A stretch of DNA of 64,000 bases from Escallonia rubra (GCA_033065855.1 JAVXUO010000140.1:62001-126000), one strand, 5' to 3'. Counted from the stretch's first letter, positions 37,624-50,640 are shown. Program-made: numbers and translations. The notes: generated by a model not told the origin, from the letters alone.

Positions 37624-38226
37624 ATGGAAGCCTGCTCCTTCCAAAGAGCACCACCACCCTTTCCCTCACCATCTCAACATTCATTGACCCTAACCAAACA
37701 CCTCTTCTATTTCCCAATCTCCACACCCAGACTAAATCAAAATCAAGCTCAAACTCGCTTACCACACTCCATACTCCTCTCGGCAGCCTTGAAAACCCCA
37801 AAAGGCTTTGGACCTACCCAGAAGAAGACCAAAAAAACCCCAAATCCAAGAAAAGGCGATGACAGCAGTGAAGAAGACGAAGAGGAAGATGAAGAAGAGG
37901 GAGACGAGGGTGTGATACCAGAAGTAGTGACCAACAGGATGATAAAGAGAATGGGGTTGTCGGTGGGGGCTCCTCTGTTTGTAGGGCTGCTCTTCTTCCC
38001 ATTCTTTTACTACCTCAAGGTTGGCCTGAAGATAGACGTGCCCACATGGGTGCCCTTCATAGTGTCCTTCATCTTCTTTGGGACGGCACTGTTAGGGGTG
38101 AGCTATGGGATTGTGTCCACCAGCTGGGATCCATTGAGGGAAGGCTCTCTCTTGGGCTGGACCGAGGCTAAGAAGAATTGGCCTGTTTTCTGGCAGTCCC
38201 TCCGGGGTGGATCAAGGAACAAGTAG
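37624..38226 (+). CDS. PAM68: PAM68, chloroplast thylakoid protein for photosystem II assembly
   Basis: A single-exon gene of 200 residues. PAM68 is an integral thylakoid protein that helps early photosystem II assembly and CP47 insertion, with a cyanobacterial homologue. The first ~55 residues are Ser/Pro/Leu-rich and poor in acids, as expected of a chloroplast transit peptide. Then come KGFG, a basic patch, an acidic run (about 79-96), IPEVVTNRMIKRMG, a first membrane helix (about 112-131), WVPFIVSFIFFGTALLGVSYG as the second helix, and the family tail SWDPLREGSLLGW..AKKNWP. I chose the ATG in GCCATGGAAG, which has a good plant context; the frame is open 15 codons further upstream without an ATG. 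A PAM68-like paralogue family exists, so orthology is probable rather than proven. Confidence 0.9.
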   Translation: MEACSFQRAPPPFPSPSQHSLTLTKHLFYFPISTPRLNQNQAQTRLPHSILLSAALKTPKGFGPTQKKTKKTPNPRKGDDSSEEDEEEDEEEGDEGVIPEVVTNRMIKRMGLSVGAPLFVGLLFFPFFYYLKVGLKIDVPTWVPFIVSFIFFGTALLGVSYGIVSTSWDPLREGSLLGWTEAKKNWPVFWQSLRGGSRNK

Positions 38227-39089
38227 CTATGTTTAACTTCATCTGTATAATTTCACCAAGTTCTTATCTGTTTCCTTGTACCCCTTTTTATAGTCTCCTC
38301 TCACTTGACTATTGATGGGATTGGGATCATGAATATTAGGGTTTTCTTAATTTCTTTCCGACATTTGAAATTTCTCACTGGTAATGTATTAAAATAAGGG
38401 AAAAAAATAAATCCCAAGCCTGTACTTTCTGTGATGCGGCAACTATAATTGAGATGTAGTACTGTCTAATCTCCACAATTTAAGGGATTATACAATCGAG
38501 TGTATATAAGACTGCCAAATGATTCGCAGTTGTGATATAAAGGGTAAATTATGAGTCCACTCCAAACATTAATAGAATCACTACATTCTCTCTCCTCTAT
38601 AGAAGTCTTTGGGATTGAACTACTAGGTTGCTTGCCGAATCCCAGCCCTGCTAACACGTTCAACTTTATGTCCTACAAAACTAAGTTGGCCTATTAATTA
38701 AAAGAGTTCCCAACACTTTTGGGCTGGAAAACCTGTCTCAGCCCACAAATATATGACCGTAAGCTTACTATTATAGTATCCGAGTAGATTTACAACTTTG
38801 AGCCCGTAAACAATATGCGGTGAACATGAGTAAAGGTCTTTATATATATTCGCTTGTATAAAATATTTTTTTTCTTTTATCTCTAAATCACCTAACCGTA
38901 GATCACATAAATTCTATGCAATTTCCACTGTCCAAACCCTTAACCTCATTGAATAATATTTTTTTTCCTTTCTGAACTCCTAGCTCTCCCGACTCTCGCC
39001 TCTGAATAGGTATGTTTACTCTTTCCCTCCTCTTCACTCTCTTCCTCACTTTGCACCAGTTCTATCCATCTCCATCTCTTTAAATGTCT

Positions 39090-39365
39090 GTGTGGTGGTG
39101 GATTCCCTTTTGTGGTGGTGTGGGTTGATAGCTGGTGGTAGTTTGTGGCTGTGGCGAGGTTATGGTGGTGGTATTTTGGCCATTGTGGTGATGGGTTTTC
39201 TTTTTATTGCGGCAATGCGTCGATTGCTCGTGGTAGGATTGTAATTGTGGCATAATTGTGGTGGTAATAGGGTGTTGTGGCAGGCTATGGCGGTAGGTGA
39301 TGTCGTGGTGGGATTATGGTGGTCATGGGGTTGTTGCACGATTGTGGTGGTGGCTAATTGGTGGG
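39090..39365. repeat. Imperfect TGTGGTGGT minisatellite-like tract
   Basis: GTGGTGG, GTGGTGGTAG and GTTGTGGC-like words recur every 9-30 bases for about 275 bases. It is non-coding as far as can be seen. Confidence 0.6.
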
Positions 39366-41064
39366 AGTTTTTTTGATTGGGAGATAATGAAGACTGGCAG
39401 TTAAAAATTGTTGAAAGAAAGTCATGAGTAATGGTATGCTTGAAATGCGTAAAAAAAATTACTCCTTGCCAACTTTAAACAATTTGAGTGGACAGCTTGT
39501 GTTCAATCCGCATCTACCAAAATTTGATGGACTGAAAAAATGGACACCACATTTTGAGAGTGAGTCGGGCATGGTCTGACCCTTGGGCTCGGCCAACCCG
39601 TTCAAGTTGTAGTCCTACTTTTCATCATATGAATTTTTTTTTGCTTGGACCGTAAGGGGTATACTCATGCTAACTTTAGCGGCAACCTCAACTGAGTCCT
39701 CTTTTCGGGTGATTTTAAGAGCGCATCCTCCACGCTAGTCTGGTACATTTAGAGGAGTATTTTGATTGCGGGTGTGCTGGCCCCAAGGGTAAAAAAGACT
39801 TCAAAAAAGTTTTACTAGCATGACTCTAAACATGTAGCTTCAATCAAATTATTAATGGCAGTTAATTTCCTCAAAAACCATGAGTCTTTTACTATCCTAA
39901 TAAACCAAAAACTTGTCGAAAGCACATCATTTTAAAGTCTCTTAGATAGTTTTTCTAAGGCACAATAACAAATTCGTTTTTTTTTTGTCTTTACCACAAT
40001 ATAACCCATCTTCTAGATATTAGATCAATTGTCATAATTTCATTTGAACAATATGTCACATACGCAAATATCAAGATTCTACGACAGCAATTTAGAGCAT
40101 CATTGCACTCGATATAACTATGTATATTTATGGAGGATCAATGATGAAAAGAATAGTCTTGAACATTTTACTTCAATTTGACTGTTCGTACCTATAAGAA
40201 CATGCAACCATGATTCTGATATCCCTCGCTGTTAGAGCATGAATGATGTTCAAATGGAGTTGCTAAAAATGTTCTGCGACAATGACTATTCATTTTAAGA
40301 GGTTGCAATGTCGATATCCAGTACCATCGATAATCTTGTATTTGAATGAGGAAGTGTTCTCCGTTCTGTCCAACTAAGTACCCGAGCACAACACCCATCC
40401 CAAAAGTGTCACACCCCGAGCAAATCCAAACCGAAAATCTAGATGGATGGCTCCCTTTTGAAAGTATAAATGACAGTAAGTAACTCCTGACACTGTAAAA
40501 ATAGGTACAACCAATATACTACTACCCAAGATAAAAAGGTAAAGAATATGCTAGTTTTTGTGATTTGTCCCATCCCACCCCCCATCACCCTTGTAGTAAA
40601 TGCTTTGCATGCAAACGAAACGTACGGACCGGTGAGTTTTTAGAAGCACATAAATGGCACAAAAGTAGCCAGTGATATGCCTGATTTTGGTCTCTTCTTT
40701 TGATGTTTGTGTAAGCCAAGCAGTTTGTTTTCAAATATTTCCCTGTGGGAACAAAAGGGAAAAATAAAATTAAAGAAAAGCATGCTATAATACAATCAAA
40801 GTAATCAAACATTGGAAAGAGGGAAAGAGTCTGGTTAGAGCAGGGCATAAATTGATCAGATCTTCTTACTTTTTCGTAAGGATGGTTGTTGAATGTGCTT
40901 TATAATCACTTTAGAAAGTACTTGCTACCTCCATCATCTAACTTGCCTTCATGACGAACATTCCTAACGTTAAAACAAAGTCTAATCTCGACTTTACTTT
41001 GCTTTTTCATGTTTGGCTTTATGCATTAGCATATAGACCATGTTGTCTGTCTAGCTAGGGGGGT

Positions 41065-41121
41065 GGGGGGGGGGGGGGGGGGGTGGGGAGGGAGAGAGAG
41101 GGAGAGGGAGAGGGAGAGGGA
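41065..41121. repeat. 19-base G run and (GGGAGA)n tract upstream of BRX
   Basis: An uninterrupted run of 19 G (41065-41083) is followed by GGGG and four GGGAGA-type units. The tract could form a G-quadruplex. It ends about 100 bases before the putative TATA box of the BRX gene. Confidence 0.85.
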
Positions 41122-41222
41122 GATGCGTACATATATATGATATAATATTTAGTTGGAAGAATATTGTCCATATTGTGGGCTTTTGTATGGGGGGTGTGAG
41201 ATAGAAATAACACTTCGCTTTC

Positions 41223-41230
41223 TATAAATA
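41223..41230 (+). promoter_or_regulatory. Putative BRX TATA box
   Basis: TATAAATA is followed by a pyrimidine-rich leader starting about 30 bases downstream. Position fits a start of transcription near 41255. This is inference from motif and spacing. Confidence 0.45.
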
Positions 41231-41254
41231 CCAGAGATGTTCCATTCTCTTGTC

Positions 41255-42995
41255 TCTGTCTGCTCATATTTTGTCACCACTATATATATAGGTAGATATA
41301 AACACCCTCTTACCGTGAAATCCGGTGCTGAGATTCTGAAAAGAGCTTTCCGTTTTTGGAGGCCTCCAAAATTCAAAAACCCATATCGCCGGAGATTCGC
41401 CGGCAATTTTCTCCGGCGAAGTTTCCGTGGATTTTGGTGAGCTTTAGGCCAGGCAGCGGTTTTGGTTGATGCTATCTGACCTTTTTAAGTACTATATTTC
41501 GGAGCTGTTACACGTTTCTCTTGCAAATGAAAATCATTGATTTGATGGAATGGCGGTTCTGCTAAGGTGAGGGACTGTGTGTGTGTGTGTGTTTTGTGTG
41601 GTATTGAGTCGCCCTTTGGAGTACTTTTACGAGTCAAAAATGGTGTTACTTAGTACTCGTGTTATGGTGAGAGACCCCATTTCTGTTGCAGTTTGTGTGT
41701 GTGTGTGGGTTCGGTTGTGGGTGCCGGGTGGGTTTATTTTCTTCTTTTTGCTGCTTTAAAGGGTCTGCTAAGCCCTTCAAGTGGAACTTTCAGTATCCAT
41801 TGATTGGCTATTTCCGTAGTCTCAGAAACTGTTTTGGTAATGGTTCAATGCGAATTTTACTTGCATTTTTCGCTCTTGATTCCTAATACTTTTTTCTTGT
41901 TTTCGAATTTTTTTCATTTCAGCATGTTTTCGGCACTGGAGATTGGAAGACAATGGAGATTAGTTTCCTCGTGAATGAATAGTGAGAGAGAGAGAGAAGA
42001 GCAACTGTAAGAAGCGGTCAAGCCTGCAGAAGGGTAAGTCATTTTCAAGATGCATAATGAATGATGTTGTGCTGTGTAATCCCTCTCTGCTTTATTTTGT
42101 CTCTCTGTCCATCCACAAACAGCTTTCATTACTCGACAGCTCTACATTCAATTTCCAATCACGCCGGCGAGCAAAGAAAGTGACTGTACCCTCTGTTCCA
42201 TCCCTCTCTCTGTCACTCTCTCACACACGTACACACACACAGGCACAGTACACACACTCACTTTTCCTCGTTTCTTCAAGCGAATGGTGCTTACGAAGAG
42301 AAAAGGAAGAAAGGGCTGTGCTGGGCTCTGGTTTTTGTTGCTGTAAGCAATAAGGAATTCGTCAGAAACTTCGGCTCACGCAAAATCTCAGCTCTCATTC
42401 TTTATTCCTCTTCCTCGGTCTTTGTACAACATTAAAGCAACCCACATTGGAGACCAACTTGGGTTTTCTCTTTTTTGCTTTCAATTATTGACTCAAATGC
42501 CGGATCCCCTTGCTTCTTCACACTAACCAAACAAAGAATATTCTTCCCACTCATCAAACATTTTCACAAACGATGCTGTTGTCACCAATATTTGTAAGTT
42601 TCTGGGTGAGGGTGCCAGTCACCTCATAATTGGATGATAACTGTTTTGGGCTCAATTTTGAGTCAGGCTGTCGGTCTTAGAACATAGCGCGAGTTACGTC
42701 TTTGTGGCTAAAATTTACTTAAATTTGTTTATTTAAATATTGTGGGTCCTTAAAAATATGATCTAATGGGAAAACTTGGTCACATGCATGTTTATGTCAT
42801 GGTCACGTTGTCTAGTATGCTCGAGAGATGTCTTAATCAGATGTTGAAGTGCTGTACGGACAAAAAATGGACGGCTATTTATTGTTTCCATTTGCACTTT
42901 GTTTGGTTCATGTTGATGCAGAGGAATTGGGGGGAAAGGAAACAAAGAGAAAAAGAAAAGCAGAGAAATAAATTGATTTAGAAGAGGGGGGGAAG
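41255..42995 (+). other. Candidate spliced 5' leader of the BRX gene
   Basis: Splice signals suggest leader exons ~41255-41566 (CTAAG|GTGAGG), 41923-42033 (TTTCAG acceptor, GTAAGT donor) and from 42922 (GATGCAG acceptor). (GA)n and (CA/GT)n microsatellites lie at 41985-41998, 41578-41592 and 42224-42260. Transcript data are needed to confirm this; the long leader agrees with the distance from the putative TATA box. Confidence 0.35.
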
Positions 42996-45900
42996 ATGCT
43001 GACGTGTATAACGTGCTCGAAGCAAGAAGCGGAGGATGAAGGCGCGCGTGGGACTCCAAGAACAAAAGAGGCTGTCAAAAGCCTGACGGCGCAGGTTCTA
43101 ATCCTACCCCCCCCCCATTCTCTTCCCTACAGTTTTTTTGTTGTTGTTGCTTTTTTCCTTTCTTGTCAAGACACGCAAAATGTAACAGCGTACCCACGTA
43201 GGAGGACCACGGTGTGTGTCCACCTATATGTGACTATCTGTGTCTGTCTCCGCCTATATGTGTCTCCTGAGTGAGTGAGTGAGTGTGTGTGGTTATAAAA
43301 TCCCGGGACACAACCATTTCGCACCTTGCATTGGTTTGCCATAAGTCATTTTTAAAATAAGAATGTTGTTTTAATTCAGGGCTTTTTCGTTCGGGGTCTC
43401 GGTGGGTTCGATGCACCGGATAGCTGTCGATGTCATGTGTGTTGTAATCGTTCCGATGTGATTTTGCGATTTCCGGCGTCGATGCTTGGTTGGTGCTTTG
43501 TTGCAGGGCTTGTTGTCAGTTCTCGAGGATGACGTGCAGTGCTTGGGCTTGTTGTGGTGGTTGCCGGTGGGGGGTTTTTTGCTGTCGGGGTTGTTGGGTG
43601 AAGTGCCGCCGTGGGTTGGTACGGGTTTGGCGAGTCTAGATTAGGGTTTTTCCGTCTAAGGATTTATTTCTCCCCCTTCCGCCCTAGTTGATTTCCCTCC
43701 CCCTTGATCTAGAAAGGTTTTGTAGTAATGATCGAAGCTCGTTAGGTTTCTGCTCTTCTGTTTGTTTGTTGTTTTAGGTTGATTTTGTCGGACTCGCTTA
43801 TATAGACTTTATAATACTCCCTCCTTCCCATATAAATTGATCATATTTCTTGTTTGAGTCGTTTCACAAAAATTGCTCATTTATCAAATTAATAAAGATT
43901 TTGTAAATAATTTTACATACTTATCCTTTTTATACATTTTTATTCTACTTCTCTCTCCACTTGTAACACTCCATAAAATCATTTTCTGTTGACCCACTTT
44001 CTTTCCCTACTCTCTCTCTCTCTCTCAAGGGTAGAATGAGAAACACACGGTATATGACATCAATACTTAATCTGCATGCTAAAAATGAAAAAGCGATCAA
44101 TTTAAGTAGGACGGAAGGAGTATGTATTAACTCTTGGGTATAATAGTGTTTTGCTATTTAAGGGGAAACATGTGTCCCATGGTGCACTAGGGATGTCCTT
44201 GTTACTCTGATTGATTTCTTTTTATGGTGGACTAATGTGTTCATAGTGATAATGAGTTTGGTTTTGTTCCATAACTCCTCTTATAGAATGCTTTTAGAGT
44301 AGTAAGACTTTAGCTTTATGATCATTGATGGTTTATGTATCCCATTTTCTGTGATACGGCTTGAGAATCATCTTTAACTTTGTACCGTTGAGAAGTTGTG
44401 GAGGAAACGAATATATATATATATATCTCCATGGCACGGGTAGTGACAGTTTATTCCACGAACACAATGCCCAAGTGCAGATCTGGAGAAAAGACCAGAC
44501 CCATGTTTGACGTGACCACCATTGAATTCTTGTCCACCCCCACTGTTGTACTCCAAGGCCATTCACAACTGTCTTAAAGCGAATGCTTTGCATGCCAAAT
44601 TGCCAATGGTCTGTGAAAATTAATTTGTGACAGCCTAATGAAAGCTCCAGCAGCAAAAGTAGATGTTTGGTGAAGTCAGTCAGTCAGTCAGGTTTAAGGC
44701 CTTCAGTCCTGATCCTCCTGCTACTTGGGGGTCATACGTGCAAGAATAGAACGGTACTCCAATTCCGTTGGAATTCCCAAAAAGAATAAATTTATTGAAG
44801 CCAAAAATCATCCTCTCTAGGAGACAATGGATGGAAGGGGTCAAAAAAAAAAAAAGAACTGAAAACCCTGCCTCTCTGTACCTTTTTCCTTTTCATATAT
44901 GTCCATATTTCTTATTTTCGTAAGTATTCAAGATTTCTTCCCACATTTTCCTCTGGCTGGAATTTTTTTTCTTGTAAATACAAATAGTTACTTTTCCTGC
45001 CATTTACTTTGGTCAATCATTCAACTTTGTTATGAACTGAGTTTCGTTCAGAATGTACATTATCATTTTGATTCAGCTGGTTATGCATTCTATTGCCTGC
45101 ATTCACTATAACCATATGGGCCTTAAGAGCAAAAGAGCATTTCTTCAGATTCTCTGCTATGACCTTTTCAAAGGGAAAATAAAGAGATATAACAGTTCCT
45201 AGTCCAGCCATCATCGTCGTCGTCATTGTCAACTAGGCCTTGCCCCTAATTAGTTTGTGTGAGTTCTATAAATCCCTTTCTTCCGTTCTCGCCCTATGCA
45301 CTCACATGTTATGGGATGATGTTCTAGAGATAAAGTCTTGATTTATTAGGATTCATGTTCGTGGGATGCGACCAAGGCCTCGTTTGCCGGGCTTGGGACG
45401 AGCTATGTACAAAAAACGACATAGACGGGGTCATTCTCTTGGTCTATTCAAGCGTAAATATTCTGTTAGCAGTTGTTCTCTTGATTGCTAGGTCATGATG
45501 GATAAGGTCAAGAGGGAGCATGCTAGTGCACTTGATATTTTGATCAGGGTAGATATCCCTCAGGCTCAATTCTGAGGTGGAAACTAAACTCCCTAATTTT
45601 AACATGAAATCACTAATTTATTGTCTGATCTGAATAGCATTTGTCAATGCCCTAGACTCTGGGGCATTTCATGAAAAGGATGGTACAATCTTTTCAGTTA
45701 CCCTTAAAAGTCCTGAGCTTTCAACCTTTTGTATTATAATCGCACGAGATTTGCCTTGTCATTTGTCAGTCCTTGTAAGGAGTTACTACTAATTTGAAGC
45801 TAAGTGGAGGAATCTCATGTATCAAGACTTTTTGTCTTATGCTCTCTACAAGAATAGCTAAGTCGTGTCTTAATGTAACAGATCCATATCCATCCTTTTC

Positions 45901-48900
45901 TTCTGGGAATTTTGATAGTTAAGCTGACACCGTGTACTGTGAAAGGGTGAAAAAAATAGCCAAAATTCCCCCCTGTAGTTCTTTCTAAAAGTGTCAGCAC
46001 ATTTGTTTGCCTATTCTTTAGCCACTATATAACGAAAATGTGTATATGGTTTGAGATTTTTCATTGTCATATATACATAGTGGTCTTACAAGTTTACATG
46101 GTCTCTGAAGATGTCGTGCCACATGCCTGCTGCATCGAAGGGTGACATCCTGCAAGCACCTGGAGTGCACCCTTCCCTCTCGAGTTTCATCTTCTTTTTT
46201 GAGAATGTCACAAGTTGTTCTACTTGATGTGTCTACTCATCCACCTTCAACTTAGATGCATGTAAAATTGCCTTGTTGAACAGAAGTTGGGTTACTTGAA
46301 CTTCGTGATTCTTATAATCCTTTTTAACATCCAAATTCAATTCTGTACAGATCAAGGATATGGCATTGAAATTCTCGGGTGCTTGCAAGCCCTGTACAAG
46401 CTCTCCTAGCTATAAGAAAGGACACCGGCCTTTCCCCGACTTTGATACCATCTCAGAAGGAGTTCCATATCCTTACATTCAACCAGGAAGTTCAAGTTCT
46501 ACTCCTGCTTGGGATTTTACTCGCCCTGGTCACCACCCAACCAGTGGATACGACTCAAGGTTCAGTGGGGCGATGAGGGGTGCTGGAGGACTAGAGTCTG
46601 TCTCAGCCCAATCTGGAGAAGTGGTACTGGAGGACGAGGATGAGCCTAAAGAATGGATGGCACAAGTGGAGCCTGGTGTTCAAATTACTTTTGTGTCTCT
46701 TCCGAATGGTGGGAATGATCTTAAACGAATTCGCTTCAGGTACCCTTCAGTAATATACTTCTTTCTGTTTTTCATCACAGAATATATATGTGTAGATAAA
46801 CAGAAATAGTCCCTCGAAACGATAGTTCTGCAGATGCAAAGGTTAGATTTGTTTTAGCAGTTTTCAATCTTAATTTCCTTTTCTTTTTTTTTCCTTCTAT
46901 TGTTTTGGGGTGGTGGGGTGGGTGGGTTTACTGTGTTGTAGGCCCCAAGTTGGCCAAGTTAATCCTTTCAAGTATCAATAGATTACTGTTTTTCCTTTCC
47001 TCTAGACCCACTAGGTCGACCATGCAATAAGTCGAGTCCTTGTAGATGATGCATATGGTCCCAATTTTCAACGAATCCAACTTGTAAATGATCGTCATTA
47101 TAGACACTCAAGTCCTGTCCATACTTGGATTGATTGAATGAGTGAGGAAGTTCTCCTGGCCAATGGCACCCCTTGAAGCTGTCATTATCAAGCAGCAATT
47201 TACTTCGATATTGTGACACGTGAACCAGTTGGATGTCAAATGGATTATCTTCTGAATTTCTTTGAATCCAAGTAGCTTCTATACTTACATGCTGACATTA
47301 CTTGGATATTTGAAATTTGAAGCCGAGAGATGTTTGATAAATGGCAAGCTCAGAGATGGTGGGGGGAGAATTACGACCGGATCATGGAGCTCTACAATGT
47401 ACAGAGATTCAACCGCCAGGCTCTTGACACTCCCGGAAGGTCCGAGGATGGGGTAATTTACCTTCTACGTCCTCCTCTTTTTTACTCAATTCTGTACCTT
47501 GGTGACATATGTCACTTGTCTTCCCTAGACACACTCATAGCTTTCAATGAATTATGGAGTAGTCAACGATTAAGTTAGTTTATCCCCTCATTTATGACAG
47601 TGACGTTCTGTAGTCAGACAAAATCTACCATATATGTTTAGTTTAACTGGCTTTGTTCATCTTAGAGTATTAGACTTGTTTCATTTGCATGGGCTTGACC
47701 CCCCACCCCCAATATGACCGGAAACGATCTCTTCCCCTGCTAACTAATTCAATTGTGTAACGAGAGCAACATGTAAGAATCTGCCAGTTTCTGGTCACAA
47801 GGCTTTTAAACGTGCCCTTACAACCCCACCCCAAGAGACAAAAAGTGACACAAAGTGAAAATTGCAAGTCATTTAAATCTTAGCTTCCCGAATGAAAAAG
47901 AACTACCTTTAATTGATCCCACCTTCATTTCCTTCCCGTATGGATCTTTGTTAATGTTTGTATCCTTCTTTTGAAGATAAAGAGTAGAAAAAACACTGCC
48001 ATAGCTGTGGTTTCAACTCGGTCTCGTGTTTGCTAAGCGAATGTGCTTTTGCCTACGCAATTGCCGCAATACAATTGTACCGTTTCCTGCTATAATCCTT
48101 CACTGCTCCGACTAAAGTCAAATTAGGTTGGACAATAGAGCTACCCTTTTTAGTTATTTTGCAACAATTACTTGTGCTTTTGGATTGCCAAGAAAAATTT
48201 ATGCAAAAACATGGAGACTCAAGATCTTAGAGTGGCGAAGGGTTCGCCAATTGATCTGCAAGGAAGCCATATTATGGACTAAGTGTTACTCCTAAGACAG
48301 TTCTTCATGATTATTAGTCTTCACAACTTAATAATTTCCATTTGCTTTTGAGCCCTAAAAACCCCACTATTGTTTCCCATATATTTCAGCACAAAAATTG
48401 CTTCTGAATGCCCACAACTCAGATATATTTACACTCTTGTACTGCAGAGAGATTCTTCTTACTCGAGGCTTGGATCTGCTAGGGAGAGCCCTATGACTCC
48501 ATCACTGAACAAAGAGTGGACTCCAAGAAACTATTATAAGCCTTCTGGAACTAAAGGTTATTTTCCAAATGACCCTTCAGATCAAGGCGGCAATTATCAT
48601 TACAGCGGCAGACCAAGTGCTTATGCCAGTGGGGGCCAAAGGGGCGAGGCGTCCTTTATGGATGCATCACGTACCACGACCTCATCTAGAGATGAAGCTT
48701 CAGTTTCTATTAGCAATGCTAGTGACATCGAGTCAGAGTGGGTAGAGCAAGATGAGCCCGGTGTGTACATTACCATCAGACAATTAGCAGATGGCACTAG
48801 GGAGCTTCGACGGGTCAGATTCAGGTACGAAATCTCACTCTTCCTTTTTATTTTGAGTACCCTTTAAGCTGTTATTTTTTTTCACGAATGAGGGGGGTTA

Positions 48901-49270
48901 GGGTACATAAGTTTGCAAATTTGATAGTTCTCTATTCTCTATTCATTATCAACTTGGGGTGCTGTTGGAAAAATATGTGGCGGGAATGGGGTCCTGCATA
49001 AGTTTTAACCTTAGACCTCTAGGCACAACCATGCAAGAGCATTTTTTCCTTAATGCCGTATGTTGTTCACCCCCCCTCCCCCGGTGTGTTTGGAAGCACA
49101 AACGCAACTTGGGCATCTGTTACGACCCTGCTTTGATGGTGCTTGGTAAACTATAGAATGCTAATACTATATTCCTTCACCGTTACAGTCGTGAAAGGTT
49201 TGGGGAGGTGCCCGCAAAGCTGTGGTGGGAACAAAACAGGGAAAGGATACAGGATCAATACCTTAACTGA
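42996..49270 (+). CDS. BRX: BREVIS RADIX-like protein with two BRX domains
   Basis: Five coding exons: 42996-43094, 46351-46739, 47323-47452, 48448-48824 and 49189-49270. They are in phase and encode 358 residues. BRX proteins are polar plasma-membrane and nuclear regulators of auxin efflux, protophloem differentiation and root growth. Family features: N-terminal MLTCITCSKQ with cysteines for membrane anchoring by acylation, GARGTP.TK.AVKSLT, IKDMALKFSGA, a first BRX domain (about 131-192, ending WWGENYDRIMELYNVQRF) and a second at the C terminus (about 301-358, ending LWWEQNRERIQDQYLN). Each BRX domain is split by an intron at the same RFS|RE position, as expected from internal duplication. 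Intron 1 is 3.3 kb and holds a Stowaway MITE. The exon 3 acceptor has a weak pyrimidine tract, but its junction restores the conserved motif exactly. Which BRX-like paralogue it is remains open. Confidence 0.95.
43817..44120. mobile_element. Stowaway MITE in BRX intron 1
   Basis: The left end CTCCCTCCTTCCCATATAAA and the right end (reverse complement CTCCTTCCGTCCTACTTAAA) match, followed by TTGATC on both. TA flanks the element at 43815-43816 and 44121-44122. The 304-bp length and lack of a frame fit a Stowaway MITE of the Tc1/mariner group. Confidence 0.9.
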
Positions 49271-49857
49271 TACGCACATTTCACAACTATATCAAGAGTT
49301 GGCAAGGCAGCTCAAAGAGACCACATAGACTGAGGCTAAGCTGAGAAACAGCTGAAAGTGAAGTCACCCAGTTTGCTTCTTAGCATGTAGCCTATCCGCT
49401 AGAATGGAGTCATCACAAAGCAAATGCATATTAGCCACTATTTTCAGTGGTTGAAGATGAAATGGAAGGGGGGGGGGGGGGGGGTTCGTATCTCTTCAAT
49501 GTTATGTATGGCTCTGTTCCAGTTGGTGGAATTTTGATGTGATGTAACCACGAAGCATGGATTTCACTTTTACATGCTAATCTCGTCCTTACTGAAATAT
49601 CTCATACCTCATACCTCATACCTCATACCTCATACCTCATACCATACTTACGCAAGAAAGACTCTTTTTTCTTTCATTTTAACAACTTCTTTGGTTTATT
49701 CTGCAACTAAGTCATCATATCATATGGCTTTAGGTCAACCGGCTTACTTGGAGAGTAAGTTTCAGTCTATTTGGATCTTCTAATGTAATAAAAAAATACT
49801 GTTGATTACATTTTAGTGACAAAACACATTCGTGATAATCTTTTAGCACTATAATTA
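49271..49857. other. BRX 3' UTR and flank of Helitron
   Basis: This holds the BRX 3' UTR, a 17-base G run (49468-49484), a 7-base microsatellite and, at 49783-49857, the left half of a MITE interrupted by the Helitron. No gene is seen. Confidence 0.6.
49601..49645. repeat. (CTCATAC)n heptanucleotide microsatellite
   Basis: Six perfect copies of CTCATAC, then a partial one. It lies in the likely 3' UTR or just beyond the BRX gene. Confidence 0.95.
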
Positions 49858-50131
49858 CTAGCTAATGTGCCCGTGCAAATGCACGGGATGCGATTTAATT
49901 TGATTTTATTGCTAATAACATATTTAATATAGCCTATTAATTTCAAAGTTCTACAAAACGAAGAAAGATAGTTATTTTCAAAGACAAATGAGATAATTCA
50001 ACTATGCATCTTGAACGGAATAGTTGACATTACTCAAGGTACGTAAGTTCCTCCAATACATTAATCCACGTCCTACTGAATTATAGTAAAACTGAGAGAA
50101 CATTTAAGCCAAACTTTGATTTTAGATCATT

Positions 50132-50640
50132 AGCGAAAAAGAGTGTAGATTTAGTTTTACTTTTTCTCAATCTTTTTATGTAAAATATTAGCCAATCCAC
50201 ATATATCCTATAGTCACGCCTTATATATTCTTTCATGAGAAGTACAGTATTACATATGCTCTTAGATTGGTTCATTCCATTAAGAAGTTCAAACTTCAAA
50301 ATTTATGTTAAGAAAAAAGATGTATGACAATTTTTACAAACATGCTGATTTTGTAGTTCTTTTACCCTCACTAATTGTTCTGTGTACCACAATTTAACAA
50401 AGAATGCTTGTATGTTTTATATAACGATAGGCCTATTTGCCTCTTTTAGTGACAAAAGGGTGTAGGCTCAGCGAAAAAGAGTGTAGATTTAATTTCACTT
50501 TTTCTCTTTCTTTTTGTGTAAAATATTGACAAATCCATGAATAGTCCTACAGTCATATCGTATATATTCTTCTATGAGAAGTACAACATTACATTTGCTT
50601 TTAGATTCGATAAGAAATTGTTCAAACCTCAAAGCGGCCA
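50132..50640. repeat. Diverged ~165-bp direct repeat pair inside the Helitron
   Basis: Copies at about 50132-50302 and 50468-50640 share AGCGAAAAAGAGTGTAGATT, TGTAAAATATT and CATGAGAAGTACA-type blocks in the same order. They differ by many substitutions, so this is an older event than the 568-bp duplication. Confidence 0.8.

Larger units (their letters stand above)
38227..41222. other. PAM68-BRX intergenic region
   Basis: No gene is seen. Bases 39090-39365 are an imperfect G/T-rich repeat around TGTGGTGGT. The surrounding 38700-39620 looks like a degraded transposon, with GGGCTGGAAAACC near one side. Bases 40540-41040 are AT-rich upstream sequence of BRX. Confidence 0.45.

Noticed and set aside
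37520..38002. Antisense frames over PAM68, including Ser-rich stretches
   Set aside because: They are the reverse of the acidic GAA/GAG-rich codons of PAM68.
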